DNA of 64,000 nucleotides from Spirosoma profusum (GCF_014699005.1 NZ_JACWZY010000014.1:62001-126000), one strand, 5' to 3'; shown: positions 8,257-17,794, counted from the stretch's first letter. Program-made: numbers and translations. The notes: generated from the letters alone by a model not told the origin.

Positions 8257-10805
8257 AATAGGGCACCTGCACCTGTAGCGGCAAAAATCCACCACGATAT
8301 GTCGGTTCGATACTCGTATTTCTGGAGCCATTTGTTCAGGAAGTTATACGCGATGGGCGTAGCGATTCCGAAGGCGATAATGACTAATACGACAAAATCT
8401 TTTGAGACTAACCCCCACAGATTCAGGACTGAAGCTCCCAATACTTTTCGTACCCCAATCTCTTTGGTACGTTGCTCGGCAATAAACGACGCCAGCCCAA
8501 ACAAGCCCAGGCAGGAAATGAAAATGGCCAACGTAGCAAAGACCGAAGCCAGCTTGCCGATACGTTCTTCGGCGGCAAACTTCAGCGCATATTCAGTATC
8601 GACAAAGTCGTAGTTGAACGGCGACGATGGATTGTATTTCTTAAAAACAACTTCAATACGTTGTAACGCTTCGTTGGCGCTGGAAGCCGGATTAATGCGG
8701 ATGGTGACGAAATTGGCTGCTCGTCTGGGAATAAAATAAATGGTCTGCTTAACGGGGTCGTAGGGCGACGACATCAGCATGTCTTTCACGACACCAATGA
8801 CCTTGAAACTGCGGTCGCCCCACTGAACGATCTGTCCAACCGGACGTTTTAAACCCATAAATTTGACGGCTGCTTCATTCAGAACGAACCCGGAGGAATC
8901 CGTCTGAATGGCTCTGGAAAAGTCTCGCCCGTCGGTAAATTTCCAGCCAACCGTTCTGCCAAAATCATGCGATACGCCAATGGTTGCAAAGTCGGTTTGC
9001 AAGGCGGGGTCTTTTCCCTTCCAGTTGAAACCCGTATTGTTCGACCATACATCGGTAGCTGGACTCATTGATTCGGCAAGGGCCAGCACCGTTCCTGATT
9101 TGGTCAGCTCATCCCGAACGGCATCAAAATGGTCATGAATGTCGGGCGTACTCATGTGCATCATCACCAACCCTTCGCGGTTGTAGCCTATCGGCCGGTT
9201 TTTTGCGTGGAGAATTTGCCGGTATACGACGACTGTTCCGACAATCAGCGTAATCGAAACGGTAAACTGCATCACGACCAGAACTTTTCGGGGAAGTCCC
9301 GCCATCCGTCCAAAACGAAGCCCGGAAATTGTTCCTTTTAGTACTTTGATGGGTTGGAAGGACGACAGGTAAAAAGCGGGGTAACTACCAGTCAATAAGC
9401 CGGTTATCAGGCAGAAGCTTAATCCGGCCAGCCAGAAAAAGGGACTGAGCCAGGGCATCGTCATTTGCTTATCGGCAACGTCATTAAAGAAGGGCATCGT
9501 AAGCTGCGCCATCAGCAGAGCGAGGACAAAAGACAACCCAACGACCAGAAACGATTCGCTCAGAAACTGGCTGATCAACTGTCGACGTAGCGAACCGATG
9601 GCTTTGCGGATACCCACTTCTTTGGCTCGTTTTTCACTACGTGCCGTACTCAGATTCATGAAATTGATGCAGGCCAGTAGCAGCACAAACAATCCTGTGC
9701 AGCTGAATAACCATACAAATTCAATACGTCCGCCCTCGTTCTCGCCGTTGACCCAATCGGTGTGTAAGTGCCACCGGTTCATTGGATACAAGTGTATTTC
9801 TGGCTGGAATTTTACCTCATCTGCACCGCCTTTCTGTTGCTTGATAAGCCGGATTTTTTCAGAAACTGCGGCTGGATTGACGTTTTCGGCGAGTTGAACG
9901 AACAGTTGAAACGAGTTTTGCCCCCATTCGTTTTCGTCGTTTGCCTTTTTCACCCAATCGGTCGATGCTACGTATAGATCCCAGGGGGCAATAAATCGAA
10001 GATCCTGAAATTCGGAGTTGTAGGGTATATCCTCATAAATACCCGTTACTTTAACGTCCAGATTGTTGTCGATTTTGATCAACTTGTCCAGCGGATCGGT
10101 CGAGCCGAAAAGCGCTTTCGCTACTGATTCAGACAGTAAAATGGATGACGACTGCTGCAATCCTGACGGCGACCCTTTGATCATTTTTAACGACAGAAGT
10201 TCAGGAGCGTCAGGTGTCATGAAGGCCCCCATTTTGGTAAACTTAGTATCACCAAAAGTCAGCATATGGCGGGTGTTCCAGGACGAAAGTGTTACGTGTC
10301 TGAAGTCGGTACCGTACTCATTTTGCAACACTTTCGCCACCGGAATCGGAATGCCCTGTGTGGTCAGAATTTCGCCGTTGACGGTACGTTGGTGTACGAC
10401 CCGGGCAATTCGGTCGTGGTTTTTGTGATACGCATTGAATGTCAACTCATCATACACCCATAAGCCAATCAGCAGGGCAACCGCCATGCCCACGGCCAAT
10501 CCGCCGATGTTAATGAAGGAATACACCTTATTTTTCGCCAGACTACGAAACGCGATTTTGAGATAATTTCGAATCATCATTGGGTGAATGGAATTAGGTA
10601 TTGAATACGCCTTAGTTTCTCTTCTGATCGCGAATGGACTAATAAACCCCACTACGTCCCACCAGTAACGCCAGCGCGCCCGCCGTTGGCCGATACGTCG
10701 CAGCTGATACGTAAATTCCTCGTGCAAATCGCCCTGCACTTCCTCCAGTCGGTCGGAAGCGCAGAACAGACGTAACAGTCGGTCGGCCAGGCGGGGTGGG
10801 TTCAT
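8178..10805 (-). CDS. Orphan FtsX/MacB-like ABC permease with prefix domain (operon 1, gene 3)
   Basis: 875 residues from the ATG at 10805; the in-frame extension to 10832 is again repeat-encoded (MPCLYKRKT) and was not used. Prefix domain 1-70, identical in sequence to that of the next gene. A linker follows, then MMIRNYLKIAFRSL at about 82 and TM1 (about 100-122, GLAVGMAVALLIGLW). FtsX1 has KRAKEVGIRKAIGSLRRQ; FtsX2 has RTKEIGVRKVLGASVLNLW; the tail is ALVNPVKSLRSE. The core is closely similar to the genes at 10851 and 13527, so these three form a recent paralog set within the operon, yet the prefix matches the less related gene at 5532. The gap to the upstream gene is 45 bp. No ATPase motifs; substrate unknown. 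Confidence 0.9.
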   Translation of the reverse strand: MNPPRLADRLLRLFCASDRLEEVQGDLHEEFTYQLRRIGQRRARWRYWWDVVGFISPFAIRRETKAYSIPNSIHPMMIRNYLKIAFRSLAKNKVYSFINIGGLAVGMAVALLIGLWVYDELTFNAYHKNHDRIARVVHQRTVNGEILTTQGIPIPVAKVLQNEYGTDFRHVTLSSWNTRHMLTFGDTKFTKMGAFMTPDAPELLSLKMIKGSPSGLQQSSSILLSESVAKALFGSTDPLDKLIKIDNNLDVKVTGIYEDIPYNSEFQDLRFIAPWDLYVASTDWVKKANDENEWGQNSFQLFVQLAENVNPAAVSEKIRLIKQQKGGADEVKFQPEIHLYPMNRWHLHTDWVNGENEGGRIEFVWLFSCTGLFVLLLACINFMNLSTARSEKRAKEVGIRKAIGSLRRQLISQFLSESFLVVGLSFVLALLMAQLTMPFFNDVADKQMTMPWLSPFFWLAGLSFCLITGLLTGSYPAFYLSSFQPIKVLKGTISGLRFGRMAGLPRKVLVVMQFTVSITLIVGTVVVYRQILHAKNRPIGYNREGLVMMHMSTPDIHDHFDAVRDELTKSGTVLALAESMSPATDVWSNNTGFNWKGKDPALQTDFATIGVSHDFGRTVGWKFTDGRDFSRAIQTDSSGFVLNEAAVKFMGLKRPVGQIVQWGDRSFKVIGVVKDMLMSSPYDPVKQTIYFIPRRAANFVTIRINPASSANEALQRIEVVFKKYNPSSPFNYDFVDTEYALKFAAEERIGKLASVFATLAIFISCLGLFGLASFIAEQRTKEIGVRKVLGASVLNLWGLVSKDFVVLVIIAFGIATPIAYNFLNKWLQKYEYRTDISWWIFAATGAGALFITLLTVSFQSIKAALVNPVKSLRSE

Positions 10806-10929
10806 GGTTTTTCGTTTGTAGAGACAAGGCATGCCTTGTCTCTACGTGGGTTATTCACTACGTAACGATTTCACCGGATTGACCAGGGCGGCTTTGATAC
10901 TTTGGAAACTGACTGTCAGTAACGTAATG
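10644..10929. repeat. 286-bp exact direct repeat, copy B (gene junction)
   Basis: Identical to 7971-8256. It again covers the 5' end of a permease gene, the 28-bp palindrome, the stop codon and the first ~80 bp (3' end) of the adjacent permease. The flanking sequence diverges immediately outside. Confidence 0.93.
10818..10845. repeat. 28-bp perfect palindrome (short form)
   Basis: Same palindrome as at 8145-8172, here inside the second copy of the 286-bp direct repeat and filling the 45-bp gap between two permease genes. Confidence 0.95.
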
Positions 10930-13439
10930 GCTAAGGCTCCGATGCCAGACGCGGCAAAAATCCACCACGCGATTTCAGTTCGATACTCGTAATGTTGAAG
11001 CCAGTTATTCAGGTAGTAATAGGCAATTGGGCTGGCAACGAAGCAGGCAATGAGTACCAGAATGATGAAATCGCGGGATAATAAACTCCACAGATTGAAA
11101 ACTGAAGCGCCTAATACTTTCCGAACGCCGATTTCTTTGGTACGTTGTTCGGCCACAAACGAGGCTAATCCGAAGATACCCAAGCAACTAATGAAAATGG
11201 TCAGGATGGCAAAGAAGCTCGCCAGTCGACCGATACGTTCCTCGGCGGCAAACTTCTTGGCGTATTCCTGGTCGGCAAATTTGTATTCAAATGGAGCCGC
11301 TGGATTGATTCGTTTGAAAACGGTTTCCAGTTTGCTTAAGGCCATTTGAGCACTTAGCGCAGGATTCAGTTTGATATGAATGACGTTTAAGGGTCGTTCA
11401 TTGGTGTTCATCATGAACACGGTAGGTCTGGCAGGTTCGAAGGGCGATGTCATGACCATATCTTTGATAACACCGATGATCTTCCAGTTTTTTTCGTGCC
11501 AGCGGATGGTTTCGCCAATTGGTTTCTTGAGTCCCATCAGTTTAATGGCAGCTTCGTTGAACATAAATGTGGCTGAATCGCTGGTAAACTGCCTTGAGAA
11601 TTGTCGCCCTTCCTTTATTTTCCATCCCACTACGTTGCCGAATTCAGGCGTAATCGAAATCGTACCAAAGGCAGCGGTTCGGTTGGGGTCTTTGCCCCGC
11701 CACTCCAGATTATTCGCCCCCGACCAGATATTGGTCATTGGACTCGACGATTCAGCCATGTCGGCCACGACGCCGGTAGCCATCAATTCATTCCGAATCG
11801 CATCGTACCGCCCCTGAATTTCAGGCGTATTCATCGTAATGTTGATTAGCCCTTCGCGGCTATAACCTACGGGTCGATTTTTGGCAAACTGGATTTGGCG
11901 GAACACGATGATCGTGCCGATAATCAGCGTAACCGATACGGTGAACTGCACCACCACCAGAACTTTGCGCGGAATGGACGCCAGTCGTCCCAGGACAAAC
12001 GTGCCTTTGAGCACTTTAATCGGCTGAAACGACGATAGGAACAAAGCCGGATAACTGCCTGCTACAAAACCTGTTAAGCCGATAAAGCCGAGGCAGATCA
12101 GCCAGAAACGCGGGTCGTTCCATAAAATGGCGGTGGTTTTGTCTGCTACGTCGTTAAAGAAGGGTAGCGTTAGTTGCACCAGACCCAGCGCCAGCAAAAA
12201 CGATAGCCCTACAACCAGAAACGATTCGCTAAAAAACTGACCAATTATCTGACTACGTAACGATCCAATCGCTTTTCGAATGCCCACCTCTTTAGCCCGT
12301 TTTTGCGAGCGGGCCGTGCTCAGATTCATGAAATTGATGCAAGCCAGCAGCAACACAAAAACGCCAATGCAGCTAAACAACCACACAAACTCAATACGTC
12401 CACCCGCGTTAGTACCGTTTTTGAACTCGGAGCGCAGATACCAGTCGTTCATTGGGTGCAGAAAAAGCTCCGACTGCGTTTTATCCTTTGGTATGTGATT
12501 GTGAAAGACGTCTTTGATTTTCGTTGATACGTCCTTAAAATCCCGATTTGGGTGTAGTTGGGCGATAATGGCGAACGAGCTGCTTCGCCAGTTATCCATG
12601 CCCTGCCCCGATTCGAAAAGTAAACCGATTGGTGCGATAAACGCCAGGTCTTTAAACGTAGTATTATGCGGCAAATCCTCGAAAACGCCTGCTACCTGAA
12701 CGGTATATCGATTCCCAATCTTAATGGTTTTTCGAAGTGGGTCAACGTCGCCAAAGAGCGCTTTCGCTGTTGACTCGGCGAGCAGAACGGTGTTTGAATT
12801 CTGTAGACCCTGCCGGGTTCCCCGAAGCATGGACAGGGTCATCATTTCCGGAAAATCGGCTTCGGTGAAGCTTCCGAACCTTGTGAGTTTCTTGTCGTCG
12901 TAGGCTAGAATCTGGTCGAATTCGGACGAAGCCACTACCGATTTAAAATCACTTGCATACTTGGTCCGGAGTTCATGACTCATCGGCATTGGCAGTGACC
13001 TGGAGGTACTAATACCCTGTTCCAGCGTCTGGTTTTCCACGACCTGTACAACCTGATCGTGGTTTTTATGGTACGTGTTGTACGATAATTCGTCATACAC
13101 CCACAAACCAATTAGCATCGCCACGGCCATTCCAACCGATAATCCACCAATATTGATGGCAGAATACCCTTTGCTGTTCACAAGGTTCCGCCAGGCTGTT
13201 CTGAAATAATTACGTAACATAATAGGGTTTGTTGAATACTGTTCTTTTTGTCGTTTACTCAAAAATGTTGGCTTAATGAATCCCACTACGTCCCACCAGT
13301 AACGCCAGTGCGCCTGCCGTTGGCCGTTACGTCGCACCTGATACGCGAACTCTTCATGCAAATCGCCCATCACCTCTTCCAGTCTTTCAGACGATAGAAA
13401 GAGACGTAGCAGACGGTCGGCGATTTTGGGTGGTTGCAT
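10851..13439 (-). CDS. Orphan FtsX/MacB-like ABC permease with prefix domain (operon 1, gene 2)
   Basis: 862 residues from the ATG at 13439 (MQPPKIADRLLRLF); the longer frame to 13478 reads through the palindromic repeat and was rejected. Prefix 1-70 with GDLHEEFAYQ. Met74 starts MLRNYFRTAWRNLV, then TM1 (about 92-115). FtsX1 carries KRAKEVGIRKAIGSLRSQ, and a TM follows in KVLVVVQFTVSVTLIIGT. FtsX2 carries RTKEIGVRKVLGASVFNLW; the end is ALVNPVKSLRSE. It is closely related to the genes on both sides (8178 and 13527), including the central periplasmic region. It has no nucleotide-binding domain and depends on an ATPase encoded elsewhere, or works without one. Substrate unknown. Confidence 0.9.
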   Translation of the reverse strand: MQPPKIADRLLRLFLSSERLEEVMGDLHEEFAYQVRRNGQRQAHWRYWWDVVGFIKPTFLSKRQKEQYSTNPIMLRNYFRTAWRNLVNSKGYSAINIGGLSVGMAVAMLIGLWVYDELSYNTYHKNHDQVVQVVENQTLEQGISTSRSLPMPMSHELRTKYASDFKSVVASSEFDQILAYDDKKLTRFGSFTEADFPEMMTLSMLRGTRQGLQNSNTVLLAESTAKALFGDVDPLRKTIKIGNRYTVQVAGVFEDLPHNTTFKDLAFIAPIGLLFESGQGMDNWRSSSFAIIAQLHPNRDFKDVSTKIKDVFHNHIPKDKTQSELFLHPMNDWYLRSEFKNGTNAGGRIEFVWLFSCIGVFVLLLACINFMNLSTARSQKRAKEVGIRKAIGSLRSQIIGQFFSESFLVVGLSFLLALGLVQLTLPFFNDVADKTTAILWNDPRFWLICLGFIGLTGFVAGSYPALFLSSFQPIKVLKGTFVLGRLASIPRKVLVVVQFTVSVTLIIGTIIVFRQIQFAKNRPVGYSREGLINITMNTPEIQGRYDAIRNELMATGVVADMAESSSPMTNIWSGANNLEWRGKDPNRTAAFGTISITPEFGNVVGWKIKEGRQFSRQFTSDSATFMFNEAAIKLMGLKKPIGETIRWHEKNWKIIGVIKDMVMTSPFEPARPTVFMMNTNERPLNVIHIKLNPALSAQMALSKLETVFKRINPAAPFEYKFADQEYAKKFAAEERIGRLASFFAILTIFISCLGIFGLASFVAEQRTKEIGVRKVLGASVFNLWSLLSRDFIILVLIACFVASPIAYYYLNNWLQHYEYRTEIAWWIFAASGIGALAITLLTVSFQSIKAALVNPVKSLRSE

Positions 13440-13463
13440 AGGGTTTGATTTGGATCGGGATTT

Positions 13464-13522
13464 GTAGAGATAAGGCATGCCTTGTCTCTACATGCGCCAG
13501 CAATAAACCATCCGGCGTAGAA
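13464..13522. repeat. Palindrome (one substitution) with truncated long-form spacer
   Basis: Bases 13464-13491 are the 28-bp palindrome with one change (GAGATAAGG for GAGACAAGG). They are followed by ATGCGCCAGCAATAAACCAT, a diverged copy of the spacer in the long elements at 5448 and 33424. The right hairpin is missing, so this is a decayed long form. Confidence 0.75.
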
Positions 13523-13526
13523 CGTA

Positions 13527-16181
13527 TCATTCACTACGTAGTGATTTCACGGGATTGACCAGCGCGGCTTTTATGGTTTGGAAACTGACGGTTAGCAACG
13601 TAATGAGCAGAGCACCAACGGCAGAACCCGCGAATACCCACCACGATAGTTCGGTTCGATAATCGTAGTCCTTCAGCCAATCGCTCAGATAATAGTAGGC
13701 AATGGGCGACGCAATCAGACAGGCGATAATCACCAGCACCACAAAGTCTTTCGACAGCAAACTCCACAGATTTAAGACCGATGCACCCAGCACTTTGCGA
13801 ACACCGATTTCTTTGGTACGTTGTTCGGCCACAAACGACGACAGCCCAAATAAGCCCAGGCAGGAAATCAAAATAGCCAGTATGGCAAAGCTGCCAGCCA
13901 GTTTACCGATACGTTCCTCTGACGCAAACTTTTTACCGAATTCTTCGTCGGCAAACTTATAATCGAATGGGGCAGACGGTACGTGTTTCTTAAAAATAGA
14001 TTCGATGGTAGCAATGGACTGACTGGCACTCCGGGCTGGATTTAATTTGAGCATTATCCAGTTGACGTTCTCATAATCCATGATATAGATTGCCTGTTTC
14101 ACGGGTTCATAAGGCGATTCTGCCAATACGTCCTTGATAACCCCGACAATCGTAAAATAGTCAGGCTTATTGGTATCACTTTCCTCTCCCCATTTGACGA
14201 CTGTGCCGAGCGGATGCTCAAGGCCCATGAATTTGACGGCGGCTTCGTTGATCACAATGGCCGACGAATCGGTTGTGAACTTCCTCGAAAAATCCCGGCC
14301 TTCCTTGAATTGCCAGCCAACCGTTTTGCCGAAGTCGTGGGTAACCCAAACCGTCGCGAAATCAGAGTCGAGAGATGGATCTTTACCGGGCCAGCTGAAG
14401 CCACCATTATTCGACCAAATGCCCGTTAACGGACTGGACGACTCGGCCATTTCCTGAATAACCCCCGCATTTTTAAGGTCTGTTTTTAGTACGTCGTATT
14501 TGCCATAATACGCGGGCGACATCATCTGCATCATCAGCAGTCCATTGTTGTCGTAGCCAAGGGGCCGATTTTTGGTGTGCTGAATTTGCCGGTAAACGAT
14601 AATGGTTCCGATAATCAGTGTAATGGAAACCGTGAATTGAACCACCACCAGCACTTTGCGCGGAACAGCCGCCAATCCACCTACTTTGAAAGTCCCTTTT
14701 AAGACCTTAATTGGCTGGAACGAAGAGAGATAGAACGCGGGATAGCTGCCTGCCAGCAACCCGGTAATTAGAATAAAGCTAAAACTCGCCAGCCAGAATG
14801 AGGCATTGGCCCAGGGGAACGCTATCTGCTTGTCGGCCACCTCGTTGAACCAGGGTAAAAGAGCGAGTATAAGCAGTATAGCACCGCCAAACGCAAAGAC
14901 AACTACCAGAAATGACTCACTAAAAAACTGATTGATTAGCTGGCTGCGTACTGATCCTACAGCTTTGCGTATGCCCACTTCTTTGGCTCGTTTTTCACTA
15001 CGTGCCGTACTCAGATTCATGAAATTGATGCAGGCCAGCAGCAGCACAAATAGGCCCACAATGGCAAACAACCGAACGTACTGCATATAGCCCCCCGTTT
15101 GGATGCCCTCTTCCCAATTGGAATGCAGACGCCAGTCGCTCATTGGGTGAAGAAACATCTCCGATTTATATTTCTTCTGGTGGTCTGGTACGTTGTTTAA
15201 TTTGGAATTTTTGATTCGGGAACTCACCGTTTCCATGTCCATATTATCAGCGATCTGGACAAATAGCTGGAAGGAGTTATTGTCCCACACACGCTGATCA
15301 AGAGCCTGTTTTACCCAGGGCTGTGTTGCTACGTACAACGCCCATGAAGCAATGAACGTAAGCTCGCGAAATTCGGTGTTGAAGGGTAGATCTTCATAAA
15401 CCCCCGTTACGCGAACATCTGCCTTGCCGTCAATATTGATGAGTTTCCCCATCGGATTGTCCTGTCCAAAAAGTGATTGGGCCGTTGAGGCCGACAGTAA
15501 AATGGTGTTGGTTTCTTTCAGACCATTACGGCTGCCTTTCAGCATGTGCAACGACAGGATTTCGGGCATTTCGAAGCCCATGTAATTGCCTGTTCGCGTG
15601 ATCTTTTTATCACCGTATGACAGAATGCGATCGCCCTGCCAGGTGGCCATCGCCAGGTGTTTAAAGTTATTGCCGTACTTATTCCGCAATTCATCGCCCA
15701 ACGGAGCTGGAATTGAGTTCTGTGAACTGATGTGCCCGTTAGACGTCTGATGTTGCATAACCTGGGCAATGCGGTCGTAGTGCTGGTGGTAGGTGTTGTA
15801 GGATAGTTCGTCGTATATCCACAGGCCAATCAGCATCGCAACCGCCATACCGACAGCCAATCCGCCAATGTTTATAGCGGAATAACCTTTATGTCTGGTC
15901 AGATTCCGAAAAGCGATTTTTAAATAATTACGAAGCATGTCTGTGTTTGATGGATTTGAATACTGTTTTGGTTCGTGCTTAATCGCAGATGACCCTCCGG
16001 TCCGGGGCTTTAGAAATCCTACTACGTTCCGCCAGTAATGCCATTTCGCCCGTTGCTCGCCAACTCGACGTAGCTGATAGGCAAATTCTTCGTGCAAATC
16101 GCCCTGTACTTCCTCCAGTCGATGAGGAGCGCAGAATAGACGTAGCAGTTGGTCGGCCAGGCGGGGTGGGGTAGTTGGCAT
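13527..16181 (-). CDS. Orphan FtsX/MacB-like ABC permease with prefix domain (operon 1, gene 1)
   Basis: 884 residues from the ATG at 16181 (MPTTPPRLADQLLRLF), the first permease after the PadR gene. An upstream in-frame ATG at 16202 lies in the G-rich repeat and was not used. Prefix domain 1-75; Met82 starts MLRNYLKIAFRNLTRHK; TM1 about 100-123. FtsX1 contains INFMNLSTARS and KRAKEVGIRKAVGSVRSQ; FtsX2 contains RTKEIGVRKVLGASVLNLW; the tail is ALVNPVKSLRSE. The gap to the PadR gene is 73 bp. Being first in the operon and sharing its core with the next two genes, it could be the parent of the local duplications, though order alone does not prove that. Substrate unknown. Confidence 0.9.
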   Translation of the reverse strand: MPTTPPRLADQLLRLFCAPHRLEEVQGDLHEEFAYQLRRVGEQRAKWHYWRNVVGFLKPRTGGSSAIKHEPKQYSNPSNTDMLRNYLKIAFRNLTRHKGYSAINIGGLAVGMAVAMLIGLWIYDELSYNTYHQHYDRIAQVMQHQTSNGHISSQNSIPAPLGDELRNKYGNNFKHLAMATWQGDRILSYGDKKITRTGNYMGFEMPEILSLHMLKGSRNGLKETNTILLSASTAQSLFGQDNPMGKLINIDGKADVRVTGVYEDLPFNTEFRELTFIASWALYVATQPWVKQALDQRVWDNNSFQLFVQIADNMDMETVSSRIKNSKLNNVPDHQKKYKSEMFLHPMSDWRLHSNWEEGIQTGGYMQYVRLFAIVGLFVLLLACINFMNLSTARSEKRAKEVGIRKAVGSVRSQLINQFFSESFLVVVFAFGGAILLILALLPWFNEVADKQIAFPWANASFWLASFSFILITGLLAGSYPAFYLSSFQPIKVLKGTFKVGGLAAVPRKVLVVVQFTVSITLIIGTIIVYRQIQHTKNRPLGYDNNGLLMMQMMSPAYYGKYDVLKTDLKNAGVIQEMAESSSPLTGIWSNNGGFSWPGKDPSLDSDFATVWVTHDFGKTVGWQFKEGRDFSRKFTTDSSAIVINEAAVKFMGLEHPLGTVVKWGEESDTNKPDYFTIVGVIKDVLAESPYEPVKQAIYIMDYENVNWIMLKLNPARSASQSIATIESIFKKHVPSAPFDYKFADEEFGKKFASEERIGKLAGSFAILAILISCLGLFGLSSFVAEQRTKEIGVRKVLGASVLNLWSLLSKDFVVLVIIACLIASPIAYYYLSDWLKDYDYRTELSWWVFAGSAVGALLITLLTVSFQTIKAALVNPVKSLRSE

Positions 16182-16254
16182 AGGGCAGAGGGGTTTGAGC
16201 ATTGGGTAGGGGTTGGTGCCGGTTTAGACTTATCCCATAGCCCCATGATCTATG
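16182..16254. repeat. G-rich/C-rich imperfect hairpin repeat (GGGCATAGGG family)
   Basis: Contains AGGGCAGAGGGGTTTGAGCA and TTGGGTAGGGGTTGGTGCC, then the C-rich partner ATCCCATAGCCCC. It separates the PadR gene from the first permease and could form an mRNA structure at that point. It belongs to the same family as 2702-2776. Confidence 0.7.
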
Positions 16255-16593
16255 CTATAAGCTAGTCGCCGGTTTGAGGGGACTTAACAACCGATCCCAG
16301 AAACTGACGCGCACCTCCTGAATTTCCTGTAACGTTCTACGTCCATACGCAGTTACCGTAAACAGTCGCTTGCGTCGGCCACCGCGTTCGGCTGTTGGTT
16401 CACCCATTTCGGATTTTACCATGCCTTTATCCTCCAGCCGATCCAGAGCCGCGTGAATCTGGTTGAGACGTACCGCTCGTCCCGTTTGCTCGATGATTTC
16501 GTGGGTAATCGCTACGCCGTATGCCTGGCCTTCCATTACAGCCACAGTCAGGAGCACAATCTCCTCGAACTCGCCTAAGTAGCTTCGTTTCAT
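16255..16593 (-). CDS. PadR-family transcriptional regulator, head of permease operon 1
   Basis: A 112-residue winged-helix repressor of the PadR family: MKRSYLGEFEEIVLLTVAV, then YGVAITHEIIEQTGRAV, the recognition region IHAALDRLEDKGMVKSEMG, and the basic wing ERGGRRKRLFTVTAYG. PadR proteins bind DNA as dimers and are usually released by small ligands or stress. It is the first gene of the minus-strand permease operon, 73 bp before the first permease, and a close paralog heads operon 2. Acidobacterial duplicated orphan permeases are also accompanied by PadR genes, so a regulatory link is likely. Length is normal for the short PadR subfamily (about 110 residues). The ligand is unknown. Confidence 0.93.
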   Translation of the reverse strand: MKRSYLGEFEEIVLLTVAVMEGQAYGVAITHEIIEQTGRAVRLNQIHAALDRLEDKGMVKSEMGEPTAERGGRRKRLFTVTAYGRRTLQEIQEVRVSFWDRLLSPLKPATSL

Positions 16594-16621
16594 CGCTATT
16601 AATTAGTTCTAGTTTTGCTGA

Positions 16622-16636
16622 TCAAATGATCGGCCA
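16622..16636 (-). promoter_or_regulatory. Candidate sigma-54-like promoter of operon 1
   Basis: On the minus strand, TGGCCGATCATTTGA lies 29 bp before the PadR start codon. TGGC at the -24 position and TTG at the -12 position have sigma-54 spacing, but the C that normally follows TTG is A. The same block (TGGCAAAGCATTTGT) lies at 26822-26836, 31 bp before the second PadR gene. The shared consensus is TGGCMRAKCATTTGWTC. Conservation is clear; the sigma-54 assignment is an inference. Confidence 0.45.
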
Positions 16637-16700
16637 GAATGAAAAATATGGCTTAGAGTCGCTGAAATGACTTTTCTGGCGATATAGAGTAGTAGCTTTT

Positions 16701-16716
16701 TGTCCGAAACCGGACA
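16701..16716. promoter_or_regulatory. Candidate activator/operator palindrome upstream of PadR operon 1
   Basis: TGTCCGAAACCGGACA is a perfect inverted repeat of TGTCCG with a 4-base centre, located 65 bp upstream of the -24-like TGGC. A related palindrome lies at the matching place before the second PadR gene (26890-26907). The position is typical for an enhancer-binding protein site; binding by PadR itself is the alternative. The rest of 16594-16899 shows no gene; it also carries the promoter region of the divergent gene at 16900. Confidence 0.45.
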
Positions 16717-16899
16717 GGAAACGTACGCTATGGGACAAGCCCGAACAGGTTTGATTTGCCGAAAACAGATCGCTACGTATCGTATTCAGTGAGTTTGGTA
16801 TTCACTACGTTACGTTCACGGCCGCCTAAATACTGTTTGGTTTAGCATGGGTAAACACGATTCAGTCTGCTCTTTTAGTTAGAAATAAATCTTTTTTCG

Positions 16900-17751
16900 A
16901 TGATGAAACATCTGACAAAATATGTGCTCTTCGGTGCTTTACTTGTTGCGAGTGTAAGTGCCGTGATGGCGCAGAAAGGCCCCGAAGATAAAGCGGGCTG
17001 GAAACTTGGTTCACAGGCTTATTCGTTCCGATTATTCTCGTTCGCCGATGCCTTGCGGAAAATTGATAGTTGTGGATTGAAATACGTCGAAGCTTTTCCG
17101 GGACAAACGATTGGTGGTGGCGTCGAAGGAAAGATGGATTTTTCGATGGATGCCGCTACCCGTCAGGCGGTTAAGAAATTAATCAAAGATAAAGGGTTGA
17201 CAGTGGTAGCCTACGGCGTTGTGAACCCCAAAACCGACGATGAATGGAAAACGCTGTTTGAGTTCGCGAAGGATATGGGCATTCTGAACATCAACTCCGA
17301 GCCGACTCCACAACAAATGCCGCTGGTTCGGAAGCTGGCCGATCAATACAAAATCAACGTAGCATTGCACAATCACCCCAAGCCATCGCGCTACTGGCAC
17401 CCTGATACGGTACTGGCAGCTATTGGCGGTAGCAAATACGTCGGTTCCTGCTCGGATATCGGCCACTGGGTACGTTCAGGACTTGACCCGGTCGAATGCC
17501 TGAAAAAACTGAACGGACACGTACTGGGGATGCACTTTAAGGACGTAAAGAAAGAAACGCCCGATGGTAAGTATCACGACGTAGTATGGGGAACCGGCGA
17601 TTGTAAAGTATCAGAAGTGATTGCCGAAATGAAGCGCCAGAAGTTCAAAGGTCCGATTTCGGTTGAATACGAATACCACTGGGAAAACAACGGCCCCGAG
17701 ATTGCCGAAAGCGTGAAAAACTTCCGCAAAATCTACGGTGGCGGGCAGTAG
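16900..17751 (+). CDS. Secreted sugar phosphate isomerase/epimerase-like TIM barrel protein
   Basis: A 283-residue protein with an N-terminal signal peptide (about 1-25, ending VSAVMAQ) and a xylose-isomerase-like (AP endonuclease family 2) TIM barrel. Candidate metal ligands follow the family pattern: Glu in INSEPTP, His in VALHNHPKP, Asp/His in CSDIGHWVRSG, His in GMHFKD and a late Glu in SVEYEYHW. Family members isomerise or epimerise keto-sugars or act on inositol-like compounds; secreted Bacteroidota members often lie near carbohydrate or glycan genes. Here it stands alone on the plus strand between two permease operons, divergent from the PadR gene. Two start codons are adjacent (16900 and 16903). 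The exact substrate cannot be told. Confidence 0.85.
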   Translation: MMKHLTKYVLFGALLVASVSAVMAQKGPEDKAGWKLGSQAYSFRLFSFADALRKIDSCGLKYVEAFPGQTIGGGVEGKMDFSMDAATRQAVKKLIKDKGLTVVAYGVVNPKTDDEWKTLFEFAKDMGILNINSEPTPQQMPLVRKLADQYKINVALHNHPKPSRYWHPDTVLAAIGGSKYVGSCSDIGHWVRSGLDPVECLKKLNGHVLGMHFKDVKKETPDGKYHDVVWGTGDCKVSEVIAEMKRQKFKGPISVEYEYHWENNGPEIAESVKNFRKIYGGGQ

Positions 17752-17766
17752 GGTGGTGTTTGGCAT

Positions 17767-17794
17767 GTAGAGACAAGGCATGCCTTGTCTCTAC
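17767..17794. repeat. 28-bp perfect palindrome (short form)
   Basis: Identical to the copies at 8145 and 10818. Its last three bases on the minus strand provide the TAG stop codon of the gene at 17791-18261. It lies 15 bp after the stop of the plus-strand gene at 17751 and so sits between two convergent genes. Confidence 0.95.
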
